Below, in pieces: positions 20,923 through 32,358 of a stretch of DNA of 64,000 bases (position 1 is its first letter; each line of letters opens with the position of its first letter). Source of the stretch: Hawksworthiomyces lignivorus. Its lineage: Eukaryota; Ascomycota; Sordariomycetes; Ophiostomatales; Ophiostomataceae. The notes beneath the pieces are model-generated. The model was not told the DNA's origin. It saw only the letters and a program-made list of their open reading frames with translations, and ran no database searches. The DNA is taken from assembly GCA_002917075.1 (NCBI GenBank), contig NTMA01000081.1, positions 62,001 through 126,000 on the forward strand, written 5' to 3'. The translations under genes were made by a program, and so were the position numbers.

Positions 20923-22446
20923 AACATTTCACTTTCTAAGCCTTCTCTCAGTCGGCTGCATTTGCTCAGCTCCAATTCACAGAGGGAACGGCGCAGGCTA
21001 CTGAGCTCTCTCTTTCTCCCTCTCTCTGTGGCTGGGAAGACGGGCTGTTTGAGACAGGGCGGATCCTCTCCCACGTTCTAGTCTGGGGCCCGTGCACCAC
21101 TCTGGAGAGCATCCGGATTCACGTGATAGCTTAGGATTTAGTGCGGACTATTGCCGGTGTTCCCTTGGTAAATGCAGCATGGGCTCGATGGGGTAGCGGC
21201 ACTACCGCATGTACTCGTATATGTACTTTGCGCCTGTATGTCACTATGTATGTTTGTCTGCGTGTGACCTTTTAGGCGGTCTTTCCTGTTCTGGGACGGG
21301 CGATGTTCGGCTTTAGTCAGGAATCAGGGAACCAGCGCCCCACTAACACAATACCACAGTACTTGTACTCGCACTGCGAAGAAGAGGTATGTATTACAGC
21401 GAACAAAGCCTAGTGGGCGAGCGGACCTGACTTCACTTACGAAGCAGCAGGGACCAGCTTCCAGTTGCCCGCGCTTCCCTCCGCAATCCGCAATCTGGAA
21501 CTCGCCGCCTGTCATCTGCCCTGCTGAAGACCCTGGGCGCATTACCTTTTGGTTAAGAAAATGTCTAGGCAGAGACCCTCTGAAAAAAGTTGATATATGA
21601 GATTTACTTGCTTGATACACAGCCCACTTGCGTAAGAGGCTTTTTTTCCTTTTTCACTTGGCCCTTTCTTGCTCGTTTGTAATACCAGATTCGACCGCGG
21701 CGTCGGCTCTGCATTTATTCCCATCATCTTTTATTACGCTCGCAATCCCCTCCTGCCTTTTCTTGCTTGCTCTCTCCCTCTCACTCTTCTCCCTCTTTTC
21801 AGTTTTCTCCCTCTCCTCCTCTCTCACCTCTGGCTGTCTCCATTCTCCTGGTCTAGAGATAGAGACAGTATTATATCTCGTCTTCAGCCCTGTCGCCCTT
21901 TCCCGAGGCAAATTTGTTCTCTATAGAATCGTTGCTGGCTCCGTTACTCTGACGACATCGGATTACTTATCAGGGAAGCAGCGACCCGCCCCCTCTTTCT
22001 GCAACCGCTACGATCAATTGCGTATTTTCCGATTTTCCACCCCCCGCCAACGCAGCGTCCGCTAAAGGGGAGAAAAGGTGCTATTGCAAAAGGAGAGAAA
22101 GAACGAACTAAGAAAAAGAGGACTAAGGAAGACGAGAGAAAGAAAGAACCAAAAATAAAATAAAATAAAAAACTTTCAGCGACGACGGAGTACCTGAATC
22201 CGATTTAAAACCACTCCACCAGAGAGCAGTCACCGATTCGCAGTCATCGCCCTCCCTTCGTTCGTGATCCCACGGGCGTCATTCATCTCTTCGCTTACGA
22301 CAAGCCAAGGCGTCGTCTTCTGCGCCCCCCCCCCATTAATTGCTCCCATCAATTGTTGATTCTTCTCAGTTCAATTCTTAGCGCTCGCCTGCTATTGTAT
22401 TTTTTTTTCTGTATATTTCGGCTTCTCTTCTCTCTTGTATACAACC
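20923..22446. promoter_or_regulatory. Divergent promoter region, AT-hook gene and NMN adenylyltransferase
   Basis: 1.5 kb with no supported gene. The right third (about 21,740-22,440) is CT-rich on the plus strand, with an AATAA-type repeat near 22,152 and a C-run near 22,325. This is typical of the leader of the plus-strand gene. Confidence 0.45.
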
Positions 22447-23675
22447 ATGTCCTCCGATAATAGCCCGCAGCAAACCCTGCTGCTCCAAGACCAGCAACAA
22501 GCTCAGCAGTCACAATTCCAACAGGAGCCACCCGATATGTCTCTGTCACAATCACCGGACAGCCAGTCCTCGACTGAAACCTACCACTTTCCAACACATC
22601 GGCTCCTGGAACAGAAGGACCCAAACAAGATGCCCCTGGTACTTGTTGTGTGCGGATCTTTCAGGTTCGTTTCTCCCGATGATTCCTCTCAAGTTATTAC
22701 TTTCCACTGCATGAGCGACTAGCTAACAGCTCGAACAGTCCAATTACGATTATGCGTGAGCACCCTGTCCCGAGCACAATTTCCGTCCATTTATTTGACC
22801 CCGCGCCGACGTACTAACTTCAGCTCATAGATCTGCGCATGTGCGAGATGGCTTCCGACTGGGTCCGCATGGTGGAGGACAACTACGAGGTCGTGGGCAT
22901 CTACCTATCTCCAGTGTCTGGTGCGTATTTTTTTGTCGATTTCATCTTCACCCAAACAGCTATAACCGTACTGACTTTTCTTATAAAGACGCATACAAAA
23001 AATCCAACCTGGCCGAGGCTCGCCACCGGATCCGGATGTGTGAACTTGCTGTTCAGGACACCTCGAACTGTGTCATGGTCGACCCGTGGGAAGCCAGACA
23101 GCCACGTTATGTACCAACTGCCCAGGTGCTCGATCACTTCCGAACTGAGATCAACGAGGTTCTAGGTGGAATTCCGTCCGCCTACGACCAGACCCGGCGG
23201 CCCGCCCGAGTAGCTTTGCTGTGTGGTGCCGATCTGATGCACTCAATGAGCACTCCCGGCATCTGGAGTGCCGATGACCTTGACCGAATCCTCGGTGAGG
23301 GCGGCCTGTATGTGGTGGAGCGACATGGTACGGACCTCGAAGAAGCGAAGGACGCGCTAAGCAAGTGGACGGATCACATCTCGGTCATCCCCCAAGGTGT
23401 GCCAATAGACCTTTCGTCTACGAAAGTGCGGCTGCTTTTGCACAAGAAGATGAGCGTGCGGTATTTTGTGCCGAATCCGGTAAGTAGCAATCCCCGAGAA
23501 ACGGTATAACAAAGAGCAGCCCAGTTTCAGACCAGACGGCTGACACTGGCTATAGGTTATCGAGTACATTCTCGCCAACGGCCTGTATGGCACGAGCAAG
23601 GATGAGCAGTCTGACATGGAGCACCCTGACAAAGGCAAGGCCGCCGTTGGGGCCAACGTCTTCGAACGCCGTTGA
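22447..23675 (+). CDS. nma1: Nicotinamide/nicotinate mononucleotide adenylyltransferase
   Basis: Joins NMN or NaMN to the AMP part of ATP, giving NAD+ or deamido-NAD+; the last shared step of NAD synthesis and salvage. Five exons (22447-22664, 22739-22755, 22831-22920, 22989-23479, 23556-23675) give 311 residues. The nucleotidyltransferase motif GSFSPITIMH (residues 70-79) is assembled over three exons; the middle one is only 17 nt. LRMCEMASDWV follows, and IDLSSTKVR (about 248-256) matches the family's second signature. A Gln-rich N-terminal extension of about 60 residues precedes the enzyme core and is probably disordered. CTAAC branch points are visible. Secure call; the symbol follows the yeast NMA1/NMA2 family. 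Confidence 0.95.
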
Positions 23676-26600
23676 CCTTTGGGCTCTGGCACATGGGCTC
23701 TGGCACATGCATCTTCGCAACTCGGTGTTTTCTCTTTTGGGGGGTTATTTTCCTTGGGACAAAAGCGCATATTATTTGCCGGCAACTTTTACAACGTGAT
23801 CTGCATTTTTTTTCTGGCTATGGCGGCCTGATTGTTTCTTCGCCTTTTCATATACCTTTCCTTGCTCTCATCTTTTTTTTCAGCATTAACGTGCCACCTC
23901 TCGTCTTGGTCGAGTTGGTCTCTGCTTTGATTCATTCTCCTTCTCCTATCTCACTTCCTCTTTTCTTTATTTCTCTTTACCTTTTTGGTTACGAACAGCA
24001 ACGGCACCCCAGTTTCCTAATTCTTCGACGTATTCTCATGGGTTTATATTTATTAGCTATATGACGTGTAGAAATAAAGCATTGCCTTAACCCGAAATCT
24101 GACCTGCAGGATAGGTATGCAGCACGTGCAACTGATCTGCTGCATGTCTACGGAATGACATACTTCTTTTTCCTGCAAGCGTATGTATTAACATTTGAGC
24201 ATCTCTTGAATTGGCGTGTGATTTGTTGGGCGGTATCGGCGTACGAAAAAAGAAATATTGTAGCACCCAGCAAACTCGTCTCACAAACCTAATTCAAGTG
24301 TCCCAAATCTTTGCTATGTCTTACTTGTCTTGCGTCCCTCCGCTCTGCCGGAATACGATCTCCATAAGAAGACCATCGGAGCCGCTGTGAGGGAGGGGAA
24401 TATTAGACAGGGGTGTTGGACTACTGAAAGGCTCGCTAGCACCTGCTGCCAAGCTAAGTAATAGCTATTAAATTCGAAAGCAGGAGCAGCCGCGGCAGTC
24501 AGGGTGCCTTCTACTACATAATGGCAGTACATCTTACAGTGCGGGGTCTTCTGTAATATCGAATGTCTACGGGCATTGCTCCCTATACGAATACATTCTG
24601 TCATGTGATCTATATGACTAATTAGTATTAGTGTCGCACGCCATTCATTTTTTTGCGAGGAATCCAAATATGGGATCTGATTCGGCGGTCGGTGTTTGAG
24701 CCAGGGTGCTTGCTGCCTGGCAGAGTTTTGCCTATTAGTGGCTGGGTCCACAGAAAGTCAGATCATGTGCTCACGCATCAGCACCGCGCCTGGGGTCCCA
24801 AGAACAAGACACGGAAAAGACGTGACGTGGCGCCGTCTATTCGTCGTTTTCTTCTCGGTCTGTCTCTCTTATTACATTCAGCACTAATATATATTACCCC
24901 CTGCATACCAATACTGTCGAAGACTGTTTCTGATGATCCTCTCTCGGTGTATCTATGCCATTATTCTCTCTCTTTTTTGAATCTTCCCTCGCTGGGCGAG
25001 CTGCTATTTTTTTTCTCTTGATTTTCGCCTTGTGCTTCTTTTTCGCCTCTGTCAGCCTCGTCATTTTTTTCTATTCGCCCCAATAGCACAGGGCAAACCA
25101 AAAACATGCTTTGCCTGTGCTGTCCCCCCCAACAGGCAAATTAGGCGATCCCTATTGAAAGAAAAAAAGAAAGTGAAGGAATAGAACCTCCCAACAAAAT
25201 GAGGCCGAGCGCCTACCAGGTCTCATCTGGGCAGAGAACCGGACAACACTTCTTTTGGCGAGCAAAATAATGCTGCATCTGTGCTAGTCCATATCGCTCT
25301 GCCTATGTTCCTCGCGGATGTGACTCATATTCTGTGCAGATTACTACTTAAGTGTGTTTCAGTCCACCCGCACGCATTTCTTATTTCCTGAGGTCTGATT
25401 CCACTATCAAATCCGCGGGAGAATTTGTGTATTGTACTATGCGACGTAACTCCATATCGAACTTCACACCTCCATTCCCCTGTCCTTTCATCCCACTTCA
25501 AGGTTGCTAAGACCACTTAACGCGACCCTCTCCTATACACACACTCTTTAACTTAATCCTACCCACCGTGGCGCGTCTTTCGTGGGTCACCTATTTAACA
25601 TTTTTTGCACTACATCCCCCCCCTCTTCACGGCTTTTCGAAAAGTACGCAAGGCGCGAGAGGCTAGCCTAGGCAACCACTCGTCTGAACTTGGACAAAGA
25701 GATATTTTAGGATCTCTACTGTCAGCTCCATAGTCCTCTCTGCCTTCTTTCTTTTTGACTCTGGCAGCGATCTCGCAAACCAGATGCAAGGAACCAGAAA
25801 CAAGAGCTTCATAGCTCAAATCACTCCGCCTCTTCCTTTTGTGGCTGCTATGCTAGTGCCTTGTGAGCTTTGATCGCCTCTCATGGACAGCCGCAACGGT
25901 ACACACCCACACCTTTCGTCTTCCAATCGTATATAACCTCCGTAGCCCTCCCGGACTTTGCTTCGTATATTCCTTGTCTTTTAGTTTCTCAGTCTGGCTT
26001 TTTCGTCTCAGTAGGACTAACACAACACCACTCTCCCCCCCTCTCTTGCTGTCGCTCTCACTGGCTGCTACTGTTACTACTCCATGCCGCTCTCGATCAA
26101 TTTTCATCCCTCGGTTTTTCTTTTTCCTTTTGATATCAGTCAATCCCCACACCGCCTAGAAAGCTAAGGAGCCGGAGTCAGGTATCTCAGGGTCTGTGAA
26201 TTAAATACTTATGTAGACTCTGCCGTAGGCCCCCGTTCTCTTCCTCTGGCCCCTGCTACATTTCTTCCCGCCGAACCAACCGCACTTCTGCCCTTCTCGC
26301 CTTACATTTAATCCTATTTAGCTTCTTTTCTCTTTTCACTCACTCATCTGCACTTTCACCCGGCCCTTCTTTTTTTCCTTCACTCCTCTACCAATAGGCA
26401 GAAAGACGCCTTATTTCCTTCGTGTTGTTCGCTTCGTCATAAACAGACTTGGAACAAACGAAGAAAAGACAATTTTATTTCTTCTCCTTTGGTTCTATTT
26501 GGCTCTACGTACGCCTTTGCGTCAGCCTCCTTGAAATCCGCATAAGCTCGGTCGCTGCCTTTTCTCACATATACTTCCGTATTATATTAAGGGACTCTGT

Positions 26601-26769
26601 CTCTTCTCCTAAGAGTATAAAAAAAGAGAAAAGAAAAGGAAGGTTGCTTTGATTCTTCGGCGACCTGGTTCCTTCCGTCTCTTCACTGCGTTTCTCGTTC
26701 TGGTATGTCCTTTGGTTCAAAGTACATATTTGCCCTTATGCTGGAGCTGCCGTCGCCGTCGCAGCCGTC
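23676..26769. other. 3.1-kb intergenic region, mostly CT-rich leader and promoter
   Basis: No gene supported on either strand. 23,680-24,080 is the T-rich 3' flank of nma1. From about 24,840 to 26,700 the plus strand is strongly pyrimidine-rich with few purine runs, like the long 5' leaders seen before other genes here, and leads into the Gly-rich SANT-like gene. An unmarked small RNA or leader intron cannot be excluded. Confidence 0.45.
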
Positions 26770-28417
26770 ATGGGATCCAACGGGAATGGTGGCAGCAGTA
26801 GCAACACCCGTTCCGGCACACCGTCTGGCGCAGGAAATAGTAGCGGAGGCGGCGGGAGCGGCGGCGGAGGTGGCAACACCTATGAGGCCATCGCCCGGCT
26901 CTTGTATGCGATGCTCAAGCAGAAGAGTCTGAAAGATGTAAGCATTAAAATCTCTTGACTGCTCCTTTGCTCTTGACAAGGCATCTCCGCCTCCCCCCCA
27001 AAAAGACACTAATAGCGCATAGATCGACTGGAACCAGGTTGCTCAGGATCCGGTCTTGCTCGAGAAGATCTCCAATGGCCATGCCGCGCGGATGCGGTAC
27101 TCTCGTTTCCGTTCCACCGTGGAGAACCAGAACCCCAAGGAAAAGAAGGCTTCGGTCCGGAGCGGCCGCGGATTTGGTGTGCCTAAATCTTCTATGGATG
27201 GTAGCCACTCTGTCCCACATACTTCATCGACATCTTTGGCCACGAAATCCAAGGTATCCAAGCCTAGGCGGGATTCGAACAGCGGGATCCGAGGAAAGAA
27301 GCAAAAGAAGCAGGACGAGGAAAAGGATGAAAAATTCAAGCTCGAAAACCACGGATCGGATGACCAGAAGGCAGAAGGCCAAGGCCGGACCCAAGACCAG
27401 AACAAGGACCAGAAGGATGATAGCTTGACACTTTCGTTTACTTCTTCAGCCTTACCTTCGCCTCCGGAAGAGCCCCCGCTGCCGCTGGAGGATCCTCTAA
27501 TGATGGAGAGCTCGGAGCGGTTTTCGCCGAGAGTCGTCAAGAGCGAGAATGGCATGCAGGTATCGTCACAGATGTCGCCGCTGGTCGCTAATCAGACCAC
27601 GTCAATGCAGAGCATGACCTCACTGTTCACACAGGTGCCGCGGGGCAGCGTCAACTTGCCCGGCAGCGCTCTGATGATGCGACACCGCTCTGCTGGTTCT
27701 GTGGGCGAAATTCCGCCGCAGCTTCGGACCACCCGCCTTCTGACTCCTTCAAGCGACATCGACCATCGCCAGGCTCACTCGCAGCAGCAGACTGGCAGCA
27801 TGGTCCCCGTGACGCTGGCTGCCGGTCCCTCTGACGCATTCAACTATGCATTTGCGACTGCCGCGACCGCGGAGGTGGCAGCGGCAGTGCACTTTGGCAA
27901 CCAGAGCGACAGTGACAGACGGAACAGCCACGCCAACAATGTTACCGCCCCCCACAATCCCAACCAGATCATCGTCGCGAGCCAGCAGGGATCGCCTGCC
28001 TGGCTTTCCGCGCCCTTCTCCTCTTCCCCGCAGCTGAGCACCTTTTCCATATCCCCGTACGCGCCGACCCTCGACATCGGTAGCTTTCCCGATAGTGCTG
28101 CCGCCGGCGGCAGCGCCGCCGAGAGCGATTTTTATTACCCGCTGGGCATCCGACAGCCGTCCCACCCCACGCATCCGGCACAGCTCGCCAGCGGCCAGCG
28201 CCAGCATCAGAGCCACCAGGCTCTGCTTGGAGAACACGCCATGCAGCCCAACTTTCCGGCGCGCGCATTTACAAAGCACGGTGGCGGATGCAACGCGATG
28301 ATCGGGCAGGGGGAGAGCAGTGACAGCTGCGGTGCAAATGCGCTTCATAATGGACACCAGGGGCCGGGGCAGGGCTATAGCACACACTTCCAAAGCCTCC
28401 ACCATCACAGTATTTAA
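26770..28417 (+). CDS. SANT/Myb-like protein with Gly-rich N terminus
   Basis: Two exons (26770-26937, 27023-28417), 520 residues. It starts with a Gly/Ser/Asn-rich segment, then YEAIARLLYAMLKQKSLKD, and after a phase-0 intron IDWNQVAQDPVLLEKISNGH and AARMRYSRFRSTVE. These are the three helices of a SANT/Myb-like unit (about residues 37-90). The remaining 430 residues are disordered: Lys/Glu-rich (KKQKKQDEEKDEK), Ser/Pro-rich and Gln/His-rich, ending LHHHSI. The intron lies directly before the Trp-containing helix, as in the locus at 13.3 kb. Function unknown; a nuclear DNA-binding role is likely. Confidence 0.82.
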
Positions 28418-29292
28418 TGTCAGTATTCGAGGTTACGTCAACAGCGCTGAATAGACGGTTTGGGTTTTTTTGGTTTCCGGCGCTGCTCTCGTTTGTATTC
28501 CTTTTTATTTATTTATTTATTTTTTTTTTTTGCTTTGCTTTGCTTTTCTTCTCTTCCATTTTCTTTCCTTTGTCTTTAAGGGTCGGAATTATAAAATCAG
28601 CAATGGGGATCACAAAAAATCAAAATAACAATATATGTCAACAAAAAAAACATGGGCTAGCGGAGGTGGAGCTGGAACTTTACGTGTGTTTTGGAACTTG
28701 GAATGGCGTTTTTGTTTTCTTTTTTTTATATATATACATTTCCTTTCTATCTCTATTTTCTTAGCAGAGACGGTGAAGTCTTTAACGTTTTCTCCATGAT
28801 TGATTTTTCAACTCAGCTCCTTCTATTTGGACTTACAATGTATTTCTAGACTGATCTGACCAAGTCCTGATAGTTTCTATTATATATCTCTGACAAGAAA
28901 TAAGCAATGTTCCAACTTACTACTGTGGAAGCTTTGTTTGCTTTGAATGGATTCGGCCCGTTCGTTTCCTCGAGGCACCAAAAGGAGGTTGAGTTCGACG
29001 CTTAGAGGGACATCGGCTTCGATTCACTTTCACACACTCCACGCACTGCGCTTCATCATCGCTTCAGCTGACTTCTCCAGCCCTTGTGCCTCTATCTTTC
29101 TTCATCACGATCGACTGTACCTTATACTTCTCTTGCTTTATAATCCCGCTTCTACGTATCTGCTTGAGATAACTCTTTCCCCAGAAATCTTGTCGAGTAC
29201 TTCTACACTGCTGATCTTGCTCTTCGTTTGCTGTATGAGAGTTGACTAGAAATTAGATCTGCGAAGAACGGAGATTCGAGAACCGAAAAAAC
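28418..29292. other. Intergenic between two SANT-like genes
   Basis: No coding signal. It has a TTTA repeat followed by a T-run at about 28,502-28,530, an A-rich 3' flank, then CT-rich leader sequence (about 29,020-29,200) before the next start. Confidence 0.5.
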
Positions 29293-29882
29293 ATGACAAT
29301 CATTTCTCTCGATAATATTCACCAGCCCGTGGACGGCGAGTTCGCGGGTGACTTCCCTGAGCCGAACGCACAGGAGGCCATGTTCTTCTTCAATATCATC
29401 AAGAACATGAACAGCCAGCCGGACATCAACTGGGACGGTGTAGCCGACGACTCGGGCTTCAAGAACGCAGCCGTGGCCAAGGTAAGGCATATGCTTATCT
29501 AAACTTCTCCTCTCTCTACAACGCCTCATTATTCGCTTATGTTTGTTATTTAAAGGGACAGACGTTCTGACTGATGCGTTGCTTCTAGAAGCGCTTCTAC
29601 CAGATCAAACAGAAGCTGGGCCTCCTCGACACCAAGCCCAGCGGTGCCAGCGGCAGCAACAGAGTCAGCCCCTCAGCCAAGTCTCCCGCCAAGGTAGCCA
29701 AGCGGCGCAAGTCGACTACGACGCCTACCAAGACAGGAAAACATAGCGGCTGTAGTGGCGTTCTCCCCAAGACGGAATATGAAGTCAGTGATCTCGGCGG
29801 CCTGGGCATCGTTCAGTCGACCAAGAAAGAAGAAGAGGCACTGGGAGGCTTGCGAAACTACGACGCAGATGTTGGAGTTTGA
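29293..29882 (+). CDS. Small SANT/Myb-like protein
   Basis: Two exons (29293-29481, 29589-29882), 160 residues. MTIISLDNIHQPVDGEF opens it; helix 1 is NAQEAMFFFNIIKNMNS, helix 2 INWDGVADDSGFKNAAVAK and, after a phase-0 GTAAGG intron, helix 3 KRFYQIKQKLGLL. A Ser/Pro/Lys-rich segment with KRRKSTTTPTKTGK follows and may act as a nuclear signal. The tail is acidic. The AAVAKKRFYQIKQK pattern matches the AAAAKRYDRLKKR of the interrupted gene at 13 kb, so these are members of one family. Function not known. Confidence 0.8.
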
Positions 29883-30306
29883 GAGGGGAAAATATAAAGA
29901 GATGAAGACGAGAAGACGGCTGTTGCGTTGAGCAGACAAGAACGAGGGGAGCACAGAGGGTAAAATAGCAAACATAGCGCAGGCAGTAGTTGGTTTGCTT
30001 TAGACGCTATGGAGAGGCTCGCAGGATAGTACAATTCTGATAATATTCAAATTGTGAAGCGCATCGGCGAAAGAGAAAGCAGCATTCGCCAGTACTTTAA
30101 AACGCAAAGGTTTACATCCTCGTGCATATTTATATCGTAGCATTTGCAAATATCGATTCATAACTATAGAAGTCAAAGCATGCCGTAATTTCGCCCACCC
30201 CCAGTAAACGCCGTGGTCCTGTCGTTATCATCATCTAGGACACAAATGAGTCAAGAGAACAAGCAAGAGACAGAATGTACAGCAAGCCAGCCTCAAAATC
30301 GCTCGC
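29883..30306. other. Convergent 3' ends of the small SANT-like gene and ufd1
   Basis: 424 bp between tail-to-tail genes. Nothing else seen; it should hold both 3' UTRs. Confidence 0.55.
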
Positions 30307-31605
30307 TCAGAGCGGCTTCCGCCCGTCTAGCCTCCGCGAGCCGCCCTTCTTCTTGTCTGCTCCTGCAGACGCCGGCGAGTCTTCTTTGTCGCCCTTCTTC
30401 TTCCCGGCGGCGGCGGCTGCCCGCAGGCTCTGGCCCTGGCCGGCAAAGTGGGGTCGCTTGGCATTCTCGGCCTCTTCCTCTTTCTGCTCCTTGGTCTTGA
30501 CGGGCCGGATGTGGTAGCCGAAGAAGAGCTTGTTGGGCGGCAGCCGCAGCGGCTGCGGACCAGTGCGCGTTCGGCGTGCACCGCCGATGGCCGCGCTGGC
30601 AGGCTCGGCTGACGACGCTGCTGCTGCTGCTGCGGCAGCGGCGGCGGCAGCGGCGCCGCCTTTGCCCTTCTTGCCGCCGATGCGGTGGCCCTCGCCGGTA
30701 AAGTTGGAGCCGACGTGGGCGGCAGAGCCGGGGGCGATGGCGTCGTAGTTGATGGCCTGGGCCATGGTGCCCTGGCTGTGCAGGACGCCGCCGGCGGGCA
30801 GGCCGCCGGCGGGGGCGCCGCCGCGGGCGCTGCGCGGGGTGCTGGTGCCGCTGGTCTTGGCTGGGGCGGTGGGCTCGACGTAGCCGACGGGCGGGGCGAA
30901 CTCGACGGAGACGTCGGTCTCGAGCATGCTGACGCCCATCTTGTCGGTCTCGGGCTTGACCTCGAGGACGGCGACGTCGTAGACGTCGCCGTTGTACTCG
31001 AAGCTGAAGACGTCGCCCTTGGTCAGGGTGGCAAAGTTGCGGAAGGCGCGCTCGAGCACGGCCTTGGGGTCGCTGATCTCGAGAAAGGCGGGCGACTGGG
31101 GCTGCAGCTTGACCATGCGGGCCAGCTCCAGCGACGTGGTGCGCACCTGCAGCATGTCGCCGACGTCGAGCCGCAGCGTCTGCATCATCCACTGCGGCAG
31201 GTACGCGCGGCCCTCCTCGGCGACGAACTCGAGCACGCCGCAGTGTGAGTGCGTGCCCTTCTCGGCGTTGACCAGCTCCATCAGCAGCGGCCACTGCACG
31301 TGCAGCCGCGACACCTTGTCCAGCGCCGACGGCGGCAGCAGGATCTTGGAGCCGTAGTTGAGCTCCGGCCGCTCGGCGCCCGGCGCCATCACCATCGGGT
31401 AGCACCGGTAGTACTCGTCGAACCGCATCGCCGCGGGCCCGCCGCGCGCAAACGCGCCGCCGCCGCGCTGCATGTGCATCGGGTCAAAGCCGTAGCCTGC
31501 GTTGAACTTTGGGCGACAGGGTCAGCATGTGCACGCAAAGTCCCAAGACTTCCTCCGCTTCGCCTTTCCTCGTGCTGTGCAGCCAAGAGCGGGGGGCCAT
31601 ACCAT
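30307..31605 (-). CDS. ufd1: Ubiquitin fusion degradation protein Ufd1
   Basis: Cofactor of the AAA+ ATPase Cdc48/p97, with Npl4: binds polyubiquitinated substrates for extraction (ERAD, chromatin). The double-psi barrel N domain is clear: RFDEYYRCYPMVM, GSKILLPPSALDKVSRL, VLEFVAEEGRAYLPQWMMQT, ISDPKAVLERAFRNFATLT and FAPPVGYVEP. The C-terminal part is Ala/Gly/Lys-rich with a poly-Ala run, NKLFFGYHIRP and a GQGQSLR element like the yeast Cdc48/Npl4-binding region. The best model has a 3-nt first coding exon (ATG, 31603-31605) joined to 31506-30307, reading M-FNAGYGFDPMHMQRGG, 400 residues. A start at internal Met (31479) is the alternative. Confidence 0.93.
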
Positions 31606-32358
31606 GATGCCTATTTCTTCTGCGTCGGCAGGATAGGAGCTTCTTGTGGGTTTTCTGCTGTCGAATGGTCGTTCAACAATATTAAATGCGACCAACAGAC
31701 CGTATATAGACGTCAAGAGTTGTGGTCATATAAAAAGGTGGCGGTTGGTTGAGTTGACGTCGAAGACAGTTTGCCGTCTGCAGGCGACGTCTGAGGTTGA
31801 GGCAGCTAAGAATGACGACTTGCTGCTTGCTTAGTGTCCCGCTAATAGGCTCAACGCCGTTGCTGCAATCAAGCTGGCCTTGCCCCACTTCTTCTCGCCG
31901 CCACCTAACTCACACAATTATGCCCACTCATAATAACGAGTATTACTTGTAAGAGCACAGGACCTCTAGATGTTTGCCACAGAAGCTTTGAATTAATGGC
32001 TCTATACGGAGTACTGTATAGCTTATACGACTATTCAACCAAAAATTGAAGATAATTTTGTGCATCTTGACAAGGAAATTTCTCGCCCTCTTTGGTCTAT
32101 ATAGCGATCGATTCCCTCCTATATCTCTTAAATCCCTGGGAAGCAGAGTGAAGGGCCATTTGTATGTTTAATTATCAGACCTAATATCTTGGTACCGATT
32201 TGTTAATGAGTAAGAGCATTCGTACGGCTACATCGATTGATGCGGAGGCTATGGATTTTCAAGATTGATTTCCTTTTTTTTTTTAAGCAAAGTTAATAGA
32301 CTACTGCTAGAACGGAACAATAAAGGTTCTTGTTATTCTCCTTCATTGAACAACACAG
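31606..32358. other. Intergenic between ufd1 and ade13
   Basis: No gene. It holds the ufd1 promoter, with a TGACGTC element near 31,754, and the ade13 3' flank. A TACGGAGTAC motif occurs at 32,005-32,014. Confidence 0.5.
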
